Part shown: positions 26,168-34,520 of the stretch, one piece after another | How positions within the stretch are numbered: position 1 is the first letter of the stretch | How the letters are laid out: each line of letters begins with the position of its first letter | Origin: a virus | Direction: 5' to 3' (one strand) | IMG/VR virus record: IMGVR_UViG_3300046171_000002 | Span: 1 to 37,231 of that record | DNA length: 37,231 nucleotides | Position numbers and translations under genes: made by a program | The notes under the pieces: model-generated | Seen by the model: only the letters and a program-made list of their open reading frames with translations | Databases searched by the model: none | Told to the model about the DNA's origin: nothing

Positions 26168-26372
26168 TAAAATGTGTCTCCAATACAATCAGCTTGTCTT
26201 CTGCTTCAGCAATCTTAGCAACCAAGGTGTCCATAGTCTCAATCAAGTTACCATGCTCACCTACGCCCACAGGGTTGTCTAGGTAGTTCTGTACCTCTGC
26301 CTTGTATACGTCTATCTCAGCGTTGTACAGACGCTTCATGGCTTTAATCTTAGGATCTATCACTGTATCCAT
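26160..26372 (-). CDS. Small hypothetical helical protein
   Basis: A 70-residue predicted helical protein with a central loop (NPVGVGEHGN) and a second helix ending in VLETHFNE, perhaps a helical hairpin. It overlaps both neighbours (23 bases upstream, 8 downstream). No recognised family. Confidence 0.6.
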   Translation of the reverse strand: MDTVIDPKIKAMKRLYNAEIDVYKAEVQNYLDNPVGVGEHGNLIETMDTLVAKIAEAEDKLIVLETHFNE

Positions 26373-26604
26373 CCTCCAGTAATTGTTTGTACTTGTTTAG
26401 GTACTCTTTGTAACTCAAGGGTGCCTCCTCCTGTTTAATCTTATTGCTCATGTAGCTAGACCACATCTGCATACAGTAGTTACTAAACAACATGATCTTG
26501 TCATCTTGTTCCTTATAGTATACCAGATAGTCATGCCAGTTGGTATACTTTTTTAGCTCAGGTATGTAAAACTTAGCTCTGTACGCTGGGTGTTCATCCT
26601 TCAC
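26350..26604 (-). CDS. Small hypothetical protein rich in Tyr and Lys
   Basis: An 84-residue protein with many aromatic residues (KKYTNWHDYLVYYKEQD) and no recognised motif. Its start overlaps the end of NrdA by 11 bases, so it is translated from the same transcript. Function unknown. Confidence 0.6.
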   Translation of the reverse strand: MKDEHPAYRAKFYIPELKKYTNWHDYLVYYKEQDDKIMLFSNYCMQMWSSYMSNKIKQEEAPLSYKEYLNKYKQLLEDGYSDRS

Positions 26605-28480
26605 AGCTTAGACACTCCCCATCCTCTAGGTTGATTCTAGGTATCTTGATGTTAACATTCTCTGTATTTCTAGCTGCTGTAGAGCGCAGGTAATACATAG
26701 ATTTGAGTTTGTTAGCTCCTGTCCAATGTACACTGTTAACATACTCCAGATACTCATCATGTACCTCCTGTGGTGCTGTAGCTGGTGGTGGCTCAAAGAA
26801 TAAGTTTACTGACTGTGCTTGGCAGACGTACTTCTGTCGCTGGTAGGCATGTTCAATGATCCAGATCTGGTTGAGTTCTGGTGCTGTCTTAAATACTTCC
26901 TTCTCTTCTTCTGTGAGTTCCTCCAAGTCTTTAACAGAGCCTTCATCAGCAGCAATATCTTTCCACGTTTTTTCTGTGTTAATACCTTTGGTTTCAAGTA
27001 ACTGCTCCAAGTATTTGTTTTTTACTTTGTATGACCCTGTCAGCGTCTTGTGCGTAAATACGTTAGCCCTTGTAGGCTCAATACTAGGGCTTGTTCCACC
27101 ACATATAATACTAGAACTAGCATTAGGGGCAATAGCAAGCAGATGGGAATTACGCAGGCCACTACGAGCCATGTCAGGAGCCTCCCCACGGTTTCCAGCC
27201 AGACGCCGGGAAGCCATCGTAGCTCTGTCTTTGATTGTTTTAAACGCTCTATTGTTAAAGCTGGAGGCGTACATTCCTTCAAAAGGGATTCCATTACGTT
27301 GAAGGTAACTATGAAAACCCATCGCTCCAAGACCAACCGCACGTTCTCTATATGCACTATAAGCGGCTTTTGTAAAGCCTGTTTTATCTGGTTCCACATT
27401 CTCTAAAAACTCCCGTTTGCTCATGCCAGTCTTGGGATAGCTATGGCTACCACCTGTGGCGTTATCAATGAAGTGTTCAATGGTATTGTCAAGCATTGTA
27501 ATGAGATCATCAATGAACAGTTCATCGTCCTTCCATTCATCAAAGTACTCTAGGTTGACACTAGATAAGCAGCATACTGCTGTACGCTCCTCACTGGTCG
27601 GTAGGGTAATCTCAGAGCATAGGTTACTCTGGCGTACCTGTAGCCCTAGCTCCTTCTGTTCCTCCGGTAGAGCCTCATTACAGCGGTCTAGGTTAACAAT
27701 GTAAGGTTCACCTGTCTCTGCTCTGGTATGCACTAGCTGCCACCACAAGTCCCTAGCGGATACAGTCTTGACTGCCTGCTTAGACTTAGGGTCAATCAAG
27801 CGCCACTGGTCATCATTCTTCACAGACTGTAGAAACTCATCTGTTACTGTGATACCGTTGTGTAAGTTAAGACACTTACGATTTAGATCACCACCAGTAG
27901 TTTTACGCATAGCAATGAACTCCTCCACCTCTGGGTGGCTGATGTCCATGTACGCTGCATAAGACCCCCTACGGGTTACACCTTGGTTGAAGGCCAGCAT
28001 CTGACTGTCCACTACGTGCATGAAAGGGATGCTACCAGTAGACTGACTGCCGTTAGCAGTAGAAACGCCATTACTTCTAACATCACCCCAATATCCGCCC
28101 AAGCCTCCACCTCCACTTGCCAGCCATATGTTCTCATCATAGTGATCAGATAGGCCACGCCTTGAGTCAGGAACATAATTGAGAAAACAGCTAATAGGGA
28201 GGCCACGAGTGGTTCCCCCGTTACTAAGTATAGGAGTGCTAAAACCAAACCAACTCTTGCTTGCGTAGTTGTAAAGTCGCTGTGCAAGATCGTAGTCAGT
28301 AGCCCCTTGATACGTTGCACCATAGACGGACGCTCTGGCAAAGGCTTCTTGGGCATGTGTCTCATCTCCCCACAAGTATCTGTCCTTCAGTGTCTCTAGT
28401 GAGAACACATTAAGGTCTTCATCTCTGTCGTAGTCAATCTGGATACCTAGGTAATCCTGTAGTCCTGTCTTATTTATCAC
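26594..28480 (-). CDS. nrdA: Ribonucleotide reductase class I alpha subunit
   Basis: A 628-residue catalytic subunit. Counterparts of the active-site residues are visible: C98 in GLPISCFLN, N286, C288 (thiyl radical) and E290 in SNLCSEI, C303/C304 next to LSSVNL, and Gly-rich ASGGGGLGGYWGD near residue 121. The C-terminus ends in CLSC, the redox pair that is recharged by thioredoxin or glutaredoxin. It lacks the N-terminal ATP-cone found in E. coli NrdA, so activity control by dATP is probably absent. It partners NrdB at 24526-25497. Confidence 0.95.
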   Translation of the reverse strand: MINKTGLQDYLGIQIDYDRDEDLNVFSLETLKDRYLWGDETHAQEAFARASVYGATYQGATDYDLAQRLYNYASKSWFGFSTPILSNGGTTRGLPISCFLNYVPDSRRGLSDHYDENIWLASGGGGLGGYWGDVRSNGVSTANGSQSTGSIPFMHVVDSQMLAFNQGVTRRGSYAAYMDISHPEVEEFIAMRKTTGGDLNRKCLNLHNGITVTDEFLQSVKNDDQWRLIDPKSKQAVKTVSARDLWWQLVHTRAETGEPYIVNLDRCNEALPEEQKELGLQVRQSNLCSEITLPTSEERTAVCCLSSVNLEYFDEWKDDELFIDDLITMLDNTIEHFIDNATGGSHSYPKTGMSKREFLENVEPDKTGFTKAAYSAYRERAVGLGAMGFHSYLQRNGIPFEGMYASSFNNRAFKTIKDRATMASRRLAGNRGEAPDMARSGLRNSHLLAIAPNASSSIICGGTSPSIEPTRANVFTHKTLTGSYKVKNKYLEQLLETKGINTEKTWKDIAADEGSVKDLEELTEEEKEVFKTAPELNQIWIIEHAYQRQKYVCQAQSVNLFFEPPPATAPQEVHDEYLEYVNSVHWTGANKLKSMYYLRSTAARNTENVNIKIPRINLEDGECLSCEG

Positions 28481-28841
28481 CCGGATGCTCCAGCAAATAG
28501 TTAATCATTCTTTCTTCGTACCACCTAGCTTTACGTAGGTCTTCAATAGGTTTACCTTTGTATCTAAACCTCCACATGTACTTCAGGGCATTGCCACGTA
28601 GGTAGCCTATGTACTCATCATGTGTAAGCATACCTTTGATAGCATCAATACACTCCATGCCACCATTGTTGTAATGCTCTGGTCGGTTTACTGCGTCGTA
28701 GCTCTTAACCATAGCTTCCTCAGAGAACACTGGATGTTCATTGGGTGCGTTGTCATCATCATAGATACGGTTCCAAGCCTCAGCTATACTAGCTTTACTG
28801 TTGCGTAGTCCTATCCCATTCCTCTGGTGTTGCATTATCAA
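28470..28841 (-). CDS. DUF3310 protein (T7 gp1.7-like)
   Basis: A 123-residue protein whose second half carries the DUF3310 signature: AVNRPEHYNNGGMECIDAI, then YLRGNALKYMWRFRYKGK and DLRKARWYEERMI. T7 gp1.7, which shares this domain, acts as a nucleotide kinase; whether this protein has that activity is unknown. It lies directly upstream of NrdA with an 11-base overlap, consistent with dNTP supply. The start may be two residues later. Confidence 0.85.
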   Translation of the reverse strand: MIMQHQRNGIGLRNSKASIAEAWNRIYDDDNAPNEHPVFSEEAMVKSYDAVNRPEHYNNGGMECIDAIKGMLTHDEYIGYLRGNALKYMWRFRYKGKPIEDLRKARWYEERMINYLLEHPGDK

Positions 28842-29029
28842 TACTCATCTTGTTCTACCTCTGCTTCATCTTCGTCTACAGCTTCCTCAAAGTCCTGTAG
28901 GCGGGTAATAAATTTATCTTCAAACCTGTCCAGTAGTTCCTCAGATGTAATGTCCAAGGCTTCCAGCAAGTCTTCAGGGTCATAGCGTTTAAGGATACGC
29001 TCTATTACTTCATCCATTGTTAGTGACAT
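28838..29029 (-). CDS. Small acidic hypothetical protein
   Basis: A 63-residue, very acidic protein (tail EAVDEDEAEVEQDEY). Helical N-terminus with ERILKRYDPEDLLEALDITSE. Overlaps endonuclease I (20 bases) and the DUF3310 gene (4 bases). No named family; acidic phage proteins may mimic DNA, but nothing here shows it. Confidence 0.6.
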   Translation of the reverse strand: MSLTMDEVIERILKRYDPEDLLEALDITSEELLDRFEDKFITRLQDFEEAVDEDEAEVEQDEY

Positions 29030-29399
29030 GATCTACATACTCATCAACTGTGTAAAACTCAAAGCCTTCCTTGTGGCACCACTGGCCCATAGTAATCTTA
29101 GAACCCTTCCTGACCTTCTTGTTGGGGTCTGACAGGACAAAGATTAACTTTATGGGTGCAATACTATCACGTATTGACGTATACTTCTGGGTGTCTCCTG
29201 CTCTAAAGAAACCTTTAGTTTCTATGTAGTCTCCTGTCTTCTTATCTACAAAGTCTGGCTTGTACTTCCTGTGCATCACGTAGGGTACATCATATGGCTC
29301 ATACAAGTACCTACGTTTAGGTGCTGACTGTGCAAATCGTTTCTCTAGTCCAGACCTGTAGATGCTCTGCTTACGTGATCTCTTGGACTTTAGGCTCAT
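29010..29399 (-). CDS. Endonuclease I (T7 gp3-like Holliday junction resolvase)
   Basis: A 129-residue protein matching T7 endonuclease I in its catalytic pattern: E19 in RSGLEKR, D49 in YKPDF, E60 and K62 in IETKG. The motif KGSKITMGQWC later aligns with the KGSPTSYGEFC region of T7. It is expected to cut branched DNA during replication and recombination and to help degrade host DNA. The start overlaps the upstream exonuclease by 29 bases. Confidence 0.9.
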   Translation of the reverse strand: MSLKSKRSRKQSIYRSGLEKRFAQSAPKRRYLYEPYDVPYVMHRKYKPDFVDKKTGDYIETKGFFRAGDTQKYTSIRDSIAPIKLIFVLSDPNKKVRKGSKITMGQWCHKEGFEFYTVDEYVDHVTNNG

Positions 29400-30246
29400 T
29401 AGCCACCTCCGTTAAGTATCTTGGCCCTGTGGAGTACAGGAATGTACGTAGCTTAGGATAACAAGCATGTTTGAAGTGACAGTAGGAGCAGCCCATAGCC
29501 AGCTTCTTGTTACCCGACTTACCATCAGGGACTGTATCATGACACAAGGGTGGAGGCTCTTTAGTTTCCACCATCTGCTTAACGTGTTTAATGCGATCCG
29601 TTATATCTTCCTTGAGAACCTCATAGACAGGAGCCTGTGTATCCTCTAGGTCATACTTCAGATAAGTCAAGTGACCATTAGCTTTGTCCATAGCAAGCCA
29701 ACCTACCTGTGTCTCACCTTCAGACTTAGCGTATCCTTTGATTTGATCTATGTACCCAAAGGGGTCATCAAATGCAAGTGTAGCATCCTTGAACTTCTTG
29801 AAGCCATAAGTGCTGGCAGACTTAACGTCAGTCACTATACCATCAATTTTACAGTCCATGCTACCTGAGATACCTTCTACGGTTGCCTGTGCCTGCTCAT
29901 GTGTCACTGTATGGCCTGCTAGTCTAGCAAACAATAGCAACATCTCCTCAATCAAATGACCGTACATGAACTTCACAAGGGTGTGAGGCTGCATCTTCTC
30001 CTTTGGCCCTACATTGTTGTAGTGGTTCCACAGGAACCTGTCGGTCTTACCAATGTTGGACATGCGTAGCTTACGTGCATCAAACCTACCACGTTGGGTA
30101 AACTCTTTACGCATAAGGTCTTTACATGCTTCACCAAAGTCATCAATGATCTGCTCTGCGTCCACTGCTTTATCAGGTGACTTAAACTTCACAAGATCGT
30201 AGATGTCATCTATTAGGGTGTTAACTGTTTTCATCAAAGTATCCAT
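29371..30246 (-). CDS. PD-(D/E)XK exonuclease, RecB/Cas4 type
   Basis: A 291-residue nuclease. Motifs in order: GHLIEEML (Glu of motif I, about residue 97), GSMDCKIDGIVTDVKSAS (Asp, then D-x-K, about residues 127-144), and QIKGYA (motif with Gln/Tyr). Near the C-terminus a spaced Cys set (CHDT, CSYCHFKHAC, about residues 234-262) looks like the four-Cys Fe-S site of Cas4/AddB-type exonucleases. It sits where T7-like phages encode their gp6 exonuclease. An alternative start lies four residues downstream (MKTVNT). Confidence 0.8.
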   Translation of the reverse strand: MDTLMKTVNTLIDDIYDLVKFKSPDKAVDAEQIIDDFGEACKDLMRKEFTQRGRFDARKLRMSNIGKTDRFLWNHYNNVGPKEKMQPHTLVKFMYGHLIEEMLLLFARLAGHTVTHEQAQATVEGISGSMDCKIDGIVTDVKSASTYGFKKFKDATLAFDDPFGYIDQIKGYAKSEGETQVGWLAMDKANGHLTYLKYDLEDTQAPVYEVLKEDITDRIKHVKQMVETKEPPPLCHDTVPDGKSGNKKLAMGCSYCHFKHACYPKLRTFLYSTGPRYLTEVANEPKVQEIT

Positions 30247-30769
30247 CTAGTATTTCTTTAGCTACTGGTGCAGCAATTACAAACCATTCGTTCTTACTGC
30301 CATGAGTTTTCCTTAGTAGCTCATGTATCTCACTCTCTGCTCTACGTCTGTCCTTAGTGTCATAAGACTTTATCAAGATGTAGTCCCTGTATGGGCTACC
30401 TGTCTGAAACTGCTTTAGCCTGTCCTCTGCGTCCACTGCCATACCTATCTTAACCCAGCTAGGGTAGGCAGGACTGTACAGGATGTACACTTGACCTTCC
30501 TTTGCAGTCTTGTAGTTACTTAAAGACTCAAACGCTGCGTCACCGAAGGACTTGTAGTGTCCAGGTTTGTGTAGAGGATGTGTTTTTGGTACGTGTCTAC
30601 CATTAACGTACATCCTTCTTTTCTCTTGTTCGTGATTTATTTTCTTAAGACAAGGTTTACAAACATAATAACTGTTTTTAACGAAACTTGAATTCCAGTT
30701 TTCTCCAACTGTTAACTCTACTCCACATTTAATACAAGTATTAGTGTGTGTCTGCCCAACTACTTCCAA
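30221..30769 (-). CDS. GIY-YIG (T5orf172/MUG113-like) nuclease with zinc finger
   Basis: A protein with a C-terminal GIY-YIG-type domain: GQVYILYSPAYPSWVKIG, then RLKQFQTGSPY, AESEIHELL and NEWFVI. An N-terminal CxxC pair (CIKCG) and a second (CKPC) suggest a zinc finger. The frame is open back to an ATG at 30910 inside the polymerase gene. I prefer the TTG at 30767-30769 because AGGAGA lies eight bases ahead and the remaining product (182 residues) contains both domains; it still overlaps the polymerase stop by 29 bases. Possibly a free-standing homing endonuclease inserted after the polymerase. Start choice is uncertain. Confidence 0.75.
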   Translation of the reverse strand: MEVVGQTHTNTCIKCGVELTVGENWNSSFVKNSYYVCKPCLKKINHEQEKRRMYVNGRHVPKTHPLHKPGHYKSFGDAAFESLSNYKTAKEGQVYILYSPAYPSWVKIGMAVDAEDRLKQFQTGSPYRDYILIKSYDTKDRRRAESEIHELLRKTHGSKNEWFVIAAPVAKEILDGYFDENS

Positions 30770-31448
30770 CTTGGTACTCTCCTGTGAGTTTGCAGTTGAG
30801 TCCCAGTTCAATTCCTGCTGCTTCCAAGCAGGAGACTGCAAGTCTTCCGTACTTGTCTGCTTGGTCTGCTCTAACTTCTGCTTGTACTTCATCATGGATA
30901 TTCCCCACAAAGTAATAGTCTAAGTTCCATAGTATAGCATACTCCTGTAGTAAACACAAGGCTTTTTTCATTACAATAGCGCCTGCACTTTGAAGCAATG
31001 TGTTCAAGGCTGAATGTTCTGACCTTATGTGTAGCTTCCTACCGTCTAGTCCTTCAATGACTCCTTGGGCTGAGTCTCTTGCAGTCTTGTCTTTAAGAGA
31101 TGCAAATGCTGGGAGATTACGCATAAATCGTTCTCTAAGTTTGCTACCAGCACCTCTGCCTCCTCCTGCCACTGTTCCAAGTTTAGCATCTCCAGCACCG
31201 TACAGGAGTGCGTAGATGAAAGTTTTAGCCTTATCTCTTGATTCAAGTCCTGCAAGGTGTTGGTTAGCTGTGTGGATGTCTCCGTTAATGACTTCATTGG
31301 TGTAGTCCTTATCGTTCATGTAGTGGGCTAACATACGTAGCTCTAGGCCACTAGCGTCAAACCCTACAAGTTTGTAGCCATCTCTAGCAATCCAACACTG
31401 TCGGCATTCCTTGCCATACGGTGAGTAGCCTTGCAGGTACTTGGGCAA
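30741..31448 (-). CDS. DNA polymerase I family, polymerase domain (frame-disrupted)
   Basis: The listed frame opens at a TTG at 31448 with no ribosome site; genuine coding begins about 31430 as a continuation of the gene at 31384-32481. Family A motifs are intact: motif A GFDASGLELR with D31 (counted from the TTG), motif B RDKAKTFIYALLYG (about residues 71-84), motif C NIHDEVQ with D186. The fusion is 579 residues, a common size for marine podovirus polymerases. Removing one base at 31431-31432 joins NLAQVP to AGYSPYGKECR, matching the family spacing (T7: NLAQIPGVRSPYGEQCR). Confidence 0.85.
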   Translation of the reverse strand: MPKYLQGYSPYGKECRQCWIARDGYKLVGFDASGLELRMLAHYMNDKDYTNEVINGDIHTANQHLAGLESRDKAKTFIYALLYGAGDAKLGTVAGGGRGAGSKLRERFMRNLPAFASLKDKTARDSAQGVIEGLDGRKLHIRSEHSALNTLLQSAGAIVMKKALCLLQEYAILWNLDYYFVGNIHDEVQAEVRADQADKYGRLAVSCLEAAGIELGLNCKLTGEYQVGSSWADTH

Positions 31449-32481
31449 GGTTAGGTTTAGAGTGTGTCATCCTACCAGTGACAGCACCATTGGTGTTAAC
31501 ATAGCCATGCACTCTGTCTGTGTCTGGGTTAGCTTCATCTACCCATGACTGCACTTGAGCCACACGCTTTTGTAACATCAGGTACTCAGCTATCAACGCT
31601 GCCTGTGGTATGTCCTTGACAGTAGACAGTACTGCTTCATCTACTATTGGCTGACCTGTAGGTGTTAGCTTGCAAGGCTCCCATCCAAAGTCCATTAGGT
31701 ACTCACCTATCTGCTGTCTTGAGCCAAGGTTAAATGGCTTAAGCATCTTACGCATGAAGGGAGTCCTGTCACCGGACTGTTGTACCTTCTGGTATTCTTC
31801 GTCAGTGAGTCCTACCTTAGACAGGCTGCCGTCCTTCTTGGTCTTTGGCACTACCTGTTTAACGTCCACCCACTTAGGTTTGAATACCTTATGTACTTCA
31901 TCCTCCACAACCAGCTTGCGTTCCTTCAGGGTAGCTAACAAGTCCATAGCATGTCGTATGTCCAATAGCCAGCCATTACGTATCTGCTCTTGAGTTATCC
32001 ACTGCACCTCATGCTCAAGGTCAATGGACTCTGGGCTAAAGTTACGTAGCTCTAGCTTCATCTTGTTGTATGCCTTAGCTGTCACACGGACATCTTGGAT
32101 ACAATAAGCAATCATCTCAGGAGACAGGCATGTCCAGTCACTGTGGTCGCCTTTAGGGAAGCCTAGTATCTCACCCCAGTTAGACAGTCTGTGACCGCCT
32201 TCCCGCTGTGGGTTAGCTAGTCTGGACATAACCAAAGTGTCCTGTACCCTGCTCTTGTCCACTGTGATGTCCCATAGCTTCTCTAACACTGGAATGTCAA
32301 AGCCTATGAGGTTATGGCCTACCACTGGGAAGTTACCTGTGAGAGCCTGTGAGAGACTGTCACGGTCATAGTGCTCCTGTATCTCATCGTCCTGCATAGT
32401 CACAGCTACCCATATGGTATCAGGGTCAAGACCATTAGTCTCTATGTCAAGGAACATAGGCTTATAGCTCATTGACTGCAT
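31384..32481 (-). CDS. DNA polymerase I family, 3'-5' exonuclease and N-terminal part
   Basis: A 365-residue frame with the proofreading exonuclease motifs: LDIET (D12, E14), HNLIGFDIP (about residue 75), and YCIQDVRVT (about residue 130). The end reaches the start of the polymerase domain (NTNGAVTGRMTHSKPNLAQV) and then runs into about 18 foreign residues and a stop. The rest of the polymerase is in the +1 frame. It would copy the phage genome with the primase-helicase encoded directly upstream (20-base overlap). The true start may be three residues later. Confidence 0.9.
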   Translation of the reverse strand: MQSMSYKPMFLDIETNGLDPDTIWVAVTMQDDEIQEHYDRDSLSQALTGNFPVVGHNLIGFDIPVLEKLWDITVDKSRVQDTLVMSRLANPQREGGHRLSNWGEILGFPKGDHSDWTCLSPEMIAYCIQDVRVTAKAYNKMKLELRNFSPESIDLEHEVQWITQEQIRNGWLLDIRHAMDLLATLKERKLVVEDEVHKVFKPKWVDVKQVVPKTKKDGSLSKVGLTDEEYQKVQQSGDRTPFMRKMLKPFNLGSRQQIGEYLMDFGWEPCKLTPTGQPIVDEAVLSTVKDIPQAALIAEYLMLQKRVAQVQSWVDEANPDTDRVHGYVNTNGAVTGRMTHSKPNLAQVPARLLTVWQGMPTVLDC

Positions 32482-34120
32482 CCTCCTTTGGCTTGCTAGT
32501 CTCTGACATCCTACCAGTAAAGTTATCGTACTTTAGGTAGCAACAAGCCCCTGTCAAACCTGAGTACCGATTCTTGAGCACACGCACTGTGGTTGTATTG
32601 CGTTTCTCAGGGTTATCGTCCTGCTGGTCACGTTCCAAGCCTATCACCATGTCGGATAGCTGAGCGATAGCCTGTGAGCCTCTTAGTTCACTTAGGCTAA
32701 TCTGCCCACCGTCTTCATGTGCTTTGCCTTGGGTACGCTTCAGGTGTGACACAAGGAACAAACCTACGCCTAGCTCCTGCACCAGTGACCGTAGCTTGGT
32801 CATAATAGCGTCAATGGCCTTGCGCTCATCGGCGTTATCCTGTGCTGACACAACAATGGACAGGTGGTCTAGGAATATCCACTTGCAGTCCAAAGCCTTA
32901 GCCATGTACCTGACCCTAGCCAACAGATTGTCCTCACTGGTGCTGCCCCAATGGTCAAACAAGTAGTACCTGCCTGTGCCAAGAGTCTCCTCCCAGATAG
33001 GGAATGCCATGTCAGTGTCTAAGTCTTCCTCAAGGTGCAATGGGCAGTCAGCGTGTACTGACATGATTCCCAGTGCTGTCCTTGCTACATCTTCCTCCAA
33101 GGCTAGGATTCCAATGTTGTCCTCTGTGGCGTTTAGTAGGTAGTACTCTAACTCCCGCACCATCTGGCTCTTGCCCATGCCCGACCCTGACGTTATCGTC
33201 ACTAGCTCATATGGTCTAAAGCCTTTGGTGTAGACGTTCAAGCCCTGCCAAGGGTAAGGTATTGACTTTACCTTAATCTTGTTGGTCAAGGCATCCCACG
33301 TATCACTACCCTGAACAATGCCGTCGGGTTGATACACCTTGGCATTCCACCATGCGCCGGTAAAGTCTCGCACCTTGTTGGCTACTAACATTTCGTTAGC
33401 GTCCTTCAAAGGTAGCTTTACTATCTTCAGCTTGCTTGGTGAAAACAAGTCCTTGATGTCATCCACGGCCTGCTGGCCTGCCTTGTCACCATCAAAGCAA
33501 ACTACCACGTTGTCGTAACCTTCGAGGAAGTCTAGGTTTTCCTTTATCTCCTTGGCTGCTGATGATGCACCGTTACGCAATGAGACCACATCCCACTTAC
33601 GCTCGAACATTTCAGACACGCTGAGAGCGTCTACCTCGCCTTCTGTGATGGTTATGTACTTACCCTTACCTTTGCACGTCTGTTGACCAAATAAGCCCAC
33701 ATTGGTGGTTATATCGCCTGTAACGTGAAAGTCTTTGGTTTTCACATGGCGAACCTTTGTGGCCTTTAGTTCGTCACTGTCGGTGCTGTAGTAGGGGTAT
33801 ATGTGCTTTGCTATCTCACCGGCAGCGTTGTACTCAACCATGACATTGTATTTTCTACAAGTCTCTTGGCTAAGTCTTCTGTCGGGTATAGCTGCTATGA
33901 CGCCTGCTGCTGTCATATCTTCCAATGGCCTCCTTGGTTGGGGCTGTAGCGTTACTACGTTGCCATTTGAATGTTCGTGATGATCACATAGGTTTGAAAA
34001 GCAATGCGCTGACCCGCTGCTATAGCGAGCCAGTGCATCCTTAGAGCCACACTTGGGGCATGGCTCATGTCTTACAAACGGATCATCCTTGCTATGCCTA
34101 TAGGTCTGCATCAATCCCAC
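32462..34120 (-). CDS. Primase-helicase (T7 gp4-like)
   Basis: A 552-residue bifunctional protein. The zinc-binding domain has C21, C24, C40 and C45; the TOPRIM primase core shows E160 in ITEGEVDAL and DGD at 210-212; the DnaB-type helicase shows Walker A SGSGMGKS at 311-318, a Walker B-like WIFLDHLSIV, and SELRGSQAIAQLSD toward the end. It unwinds the fork and primes lagging strand synthesis. Start at 34120 or three residues later (ATG 34111). It overlaps the end of the ssDNA-binding gene. Confidence 0.95.
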   Translation of the reverse strand: MGLMQTYRHSKDDPFVRHEPCPKCGSKDALARYSSGSAHCFSNLCDHHEHSNGNVVTLQPQPRRPLEDMTAAGVIAAIPDRRLSQETCRKYNVMVEYNAAGEIAKHIYPYYSTDSDELKATKVRHVKTKDFHVTGDITTNVGLFGQQTCKGKGKYITITEGEVDALSVSEMFERKWDVVSLRNGASSAAKEIKENLDFLEGYDNVVVCFDGDKAGQQAVDDIKDLFSPSKLKIVKLPLKDANEMLVANKVRDFTGAWWNAKVYQPDGIVQGSDTWDALTNKIKVKSIPYPWQGLNVYTKGFRPYELVTITSGSGMGKSQMVRELEYYLLNATEDNIGILALEEDVARTALGIMSVHADCPLHLEEDLDTDMAFPIWEETLGTGRYYLFDHWGSTSEDNLLARVRYMAKALDCKWIFLDHLSIVVSAQDNADERKAIDAIMTKLRSLVQELGVGLFLVSHLKRTQGKAHEDGGQISLSELRGSQAIAQLSDMVIGLERDQQDDNPEKRNTTTVRVLKNRYSGLTGACCYLKYDNFTGRMSETSKPKEDAVNEL

Positions 34121-34470
34121 TGCTGTCTTCCGCTACTTCTACCACCCTAATAGCATTTAGGTAGGTTGGAGTACCATGGACTGGGTGTGGCGTACCTGTC
34201 TTGTAGCTAAGGCGTACCACTGAACCTCGTGGAATGTTACCAACAAAGGGCTGGTCGTTAGCATCAATGACCTTTACGTTGAACTTACTAGCAAACTTGC
34301 GTTGCTTGTTACCAGTCGTAGTCTCTTAGCTTTACCCCTTGCTCAGACAAGATCTGTGCATTCTCATCGTCCAAGGTTACAGTTAGGGTATACCGTCCTG
34401 TGTCCTGTCCGTTATACACCTCTGTGCTGTCCAAGTGAGCAAACGCTGCTTTACCACTTACTACTGCCAT
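34098..34470 (-). CDS. ssDNA-binding protein (T7 gp2.5-like), frame-disrupted
   Basis: The first frame starts at ATG 34470 with VVSGKAAFAHLDSTEVY, GRYTLTVTLDDENA and EQGVKLRDYDW, then stops at 34309-34311 after 53 residues. The +1 frame continues from 34313 (GNKQRKFASKFNVKVIDAND, GNIPRGSVVRLSYKTG, HPVHGTPTYLNAIRVV) to 34098. Skipping one base (34314) gives a 123-residue protein DYDGNKQRKF, which resembles the short ssDNA-binding proteins of marine podoviruses as I recall them. The second part has no start codon or ribosome site of its own near the junction. Position before primase-helicase supports the call. Frame error or recoding, see findings. Confidence 0.75.
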
Positions 34471-34520
34471 ATCAATTACCTCTAAGGTTTAGTTAAGTTT
34501 ACTAAAGTAGACTAAAGAAT

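Noticed and set aside
27040-28365. Frames of 117-148 residues overlapping nrdA on both strands
   Set aside because: They lie wholly inside a strongly conserved catalytic gene and show no family signature.
31428-31448. Loss of an eight-base tandem duplication as the cause of the polymerase frame break
   Set aside because: It gives an open frame but adds three residues against the family spacing; one extra base explains the data more simply.
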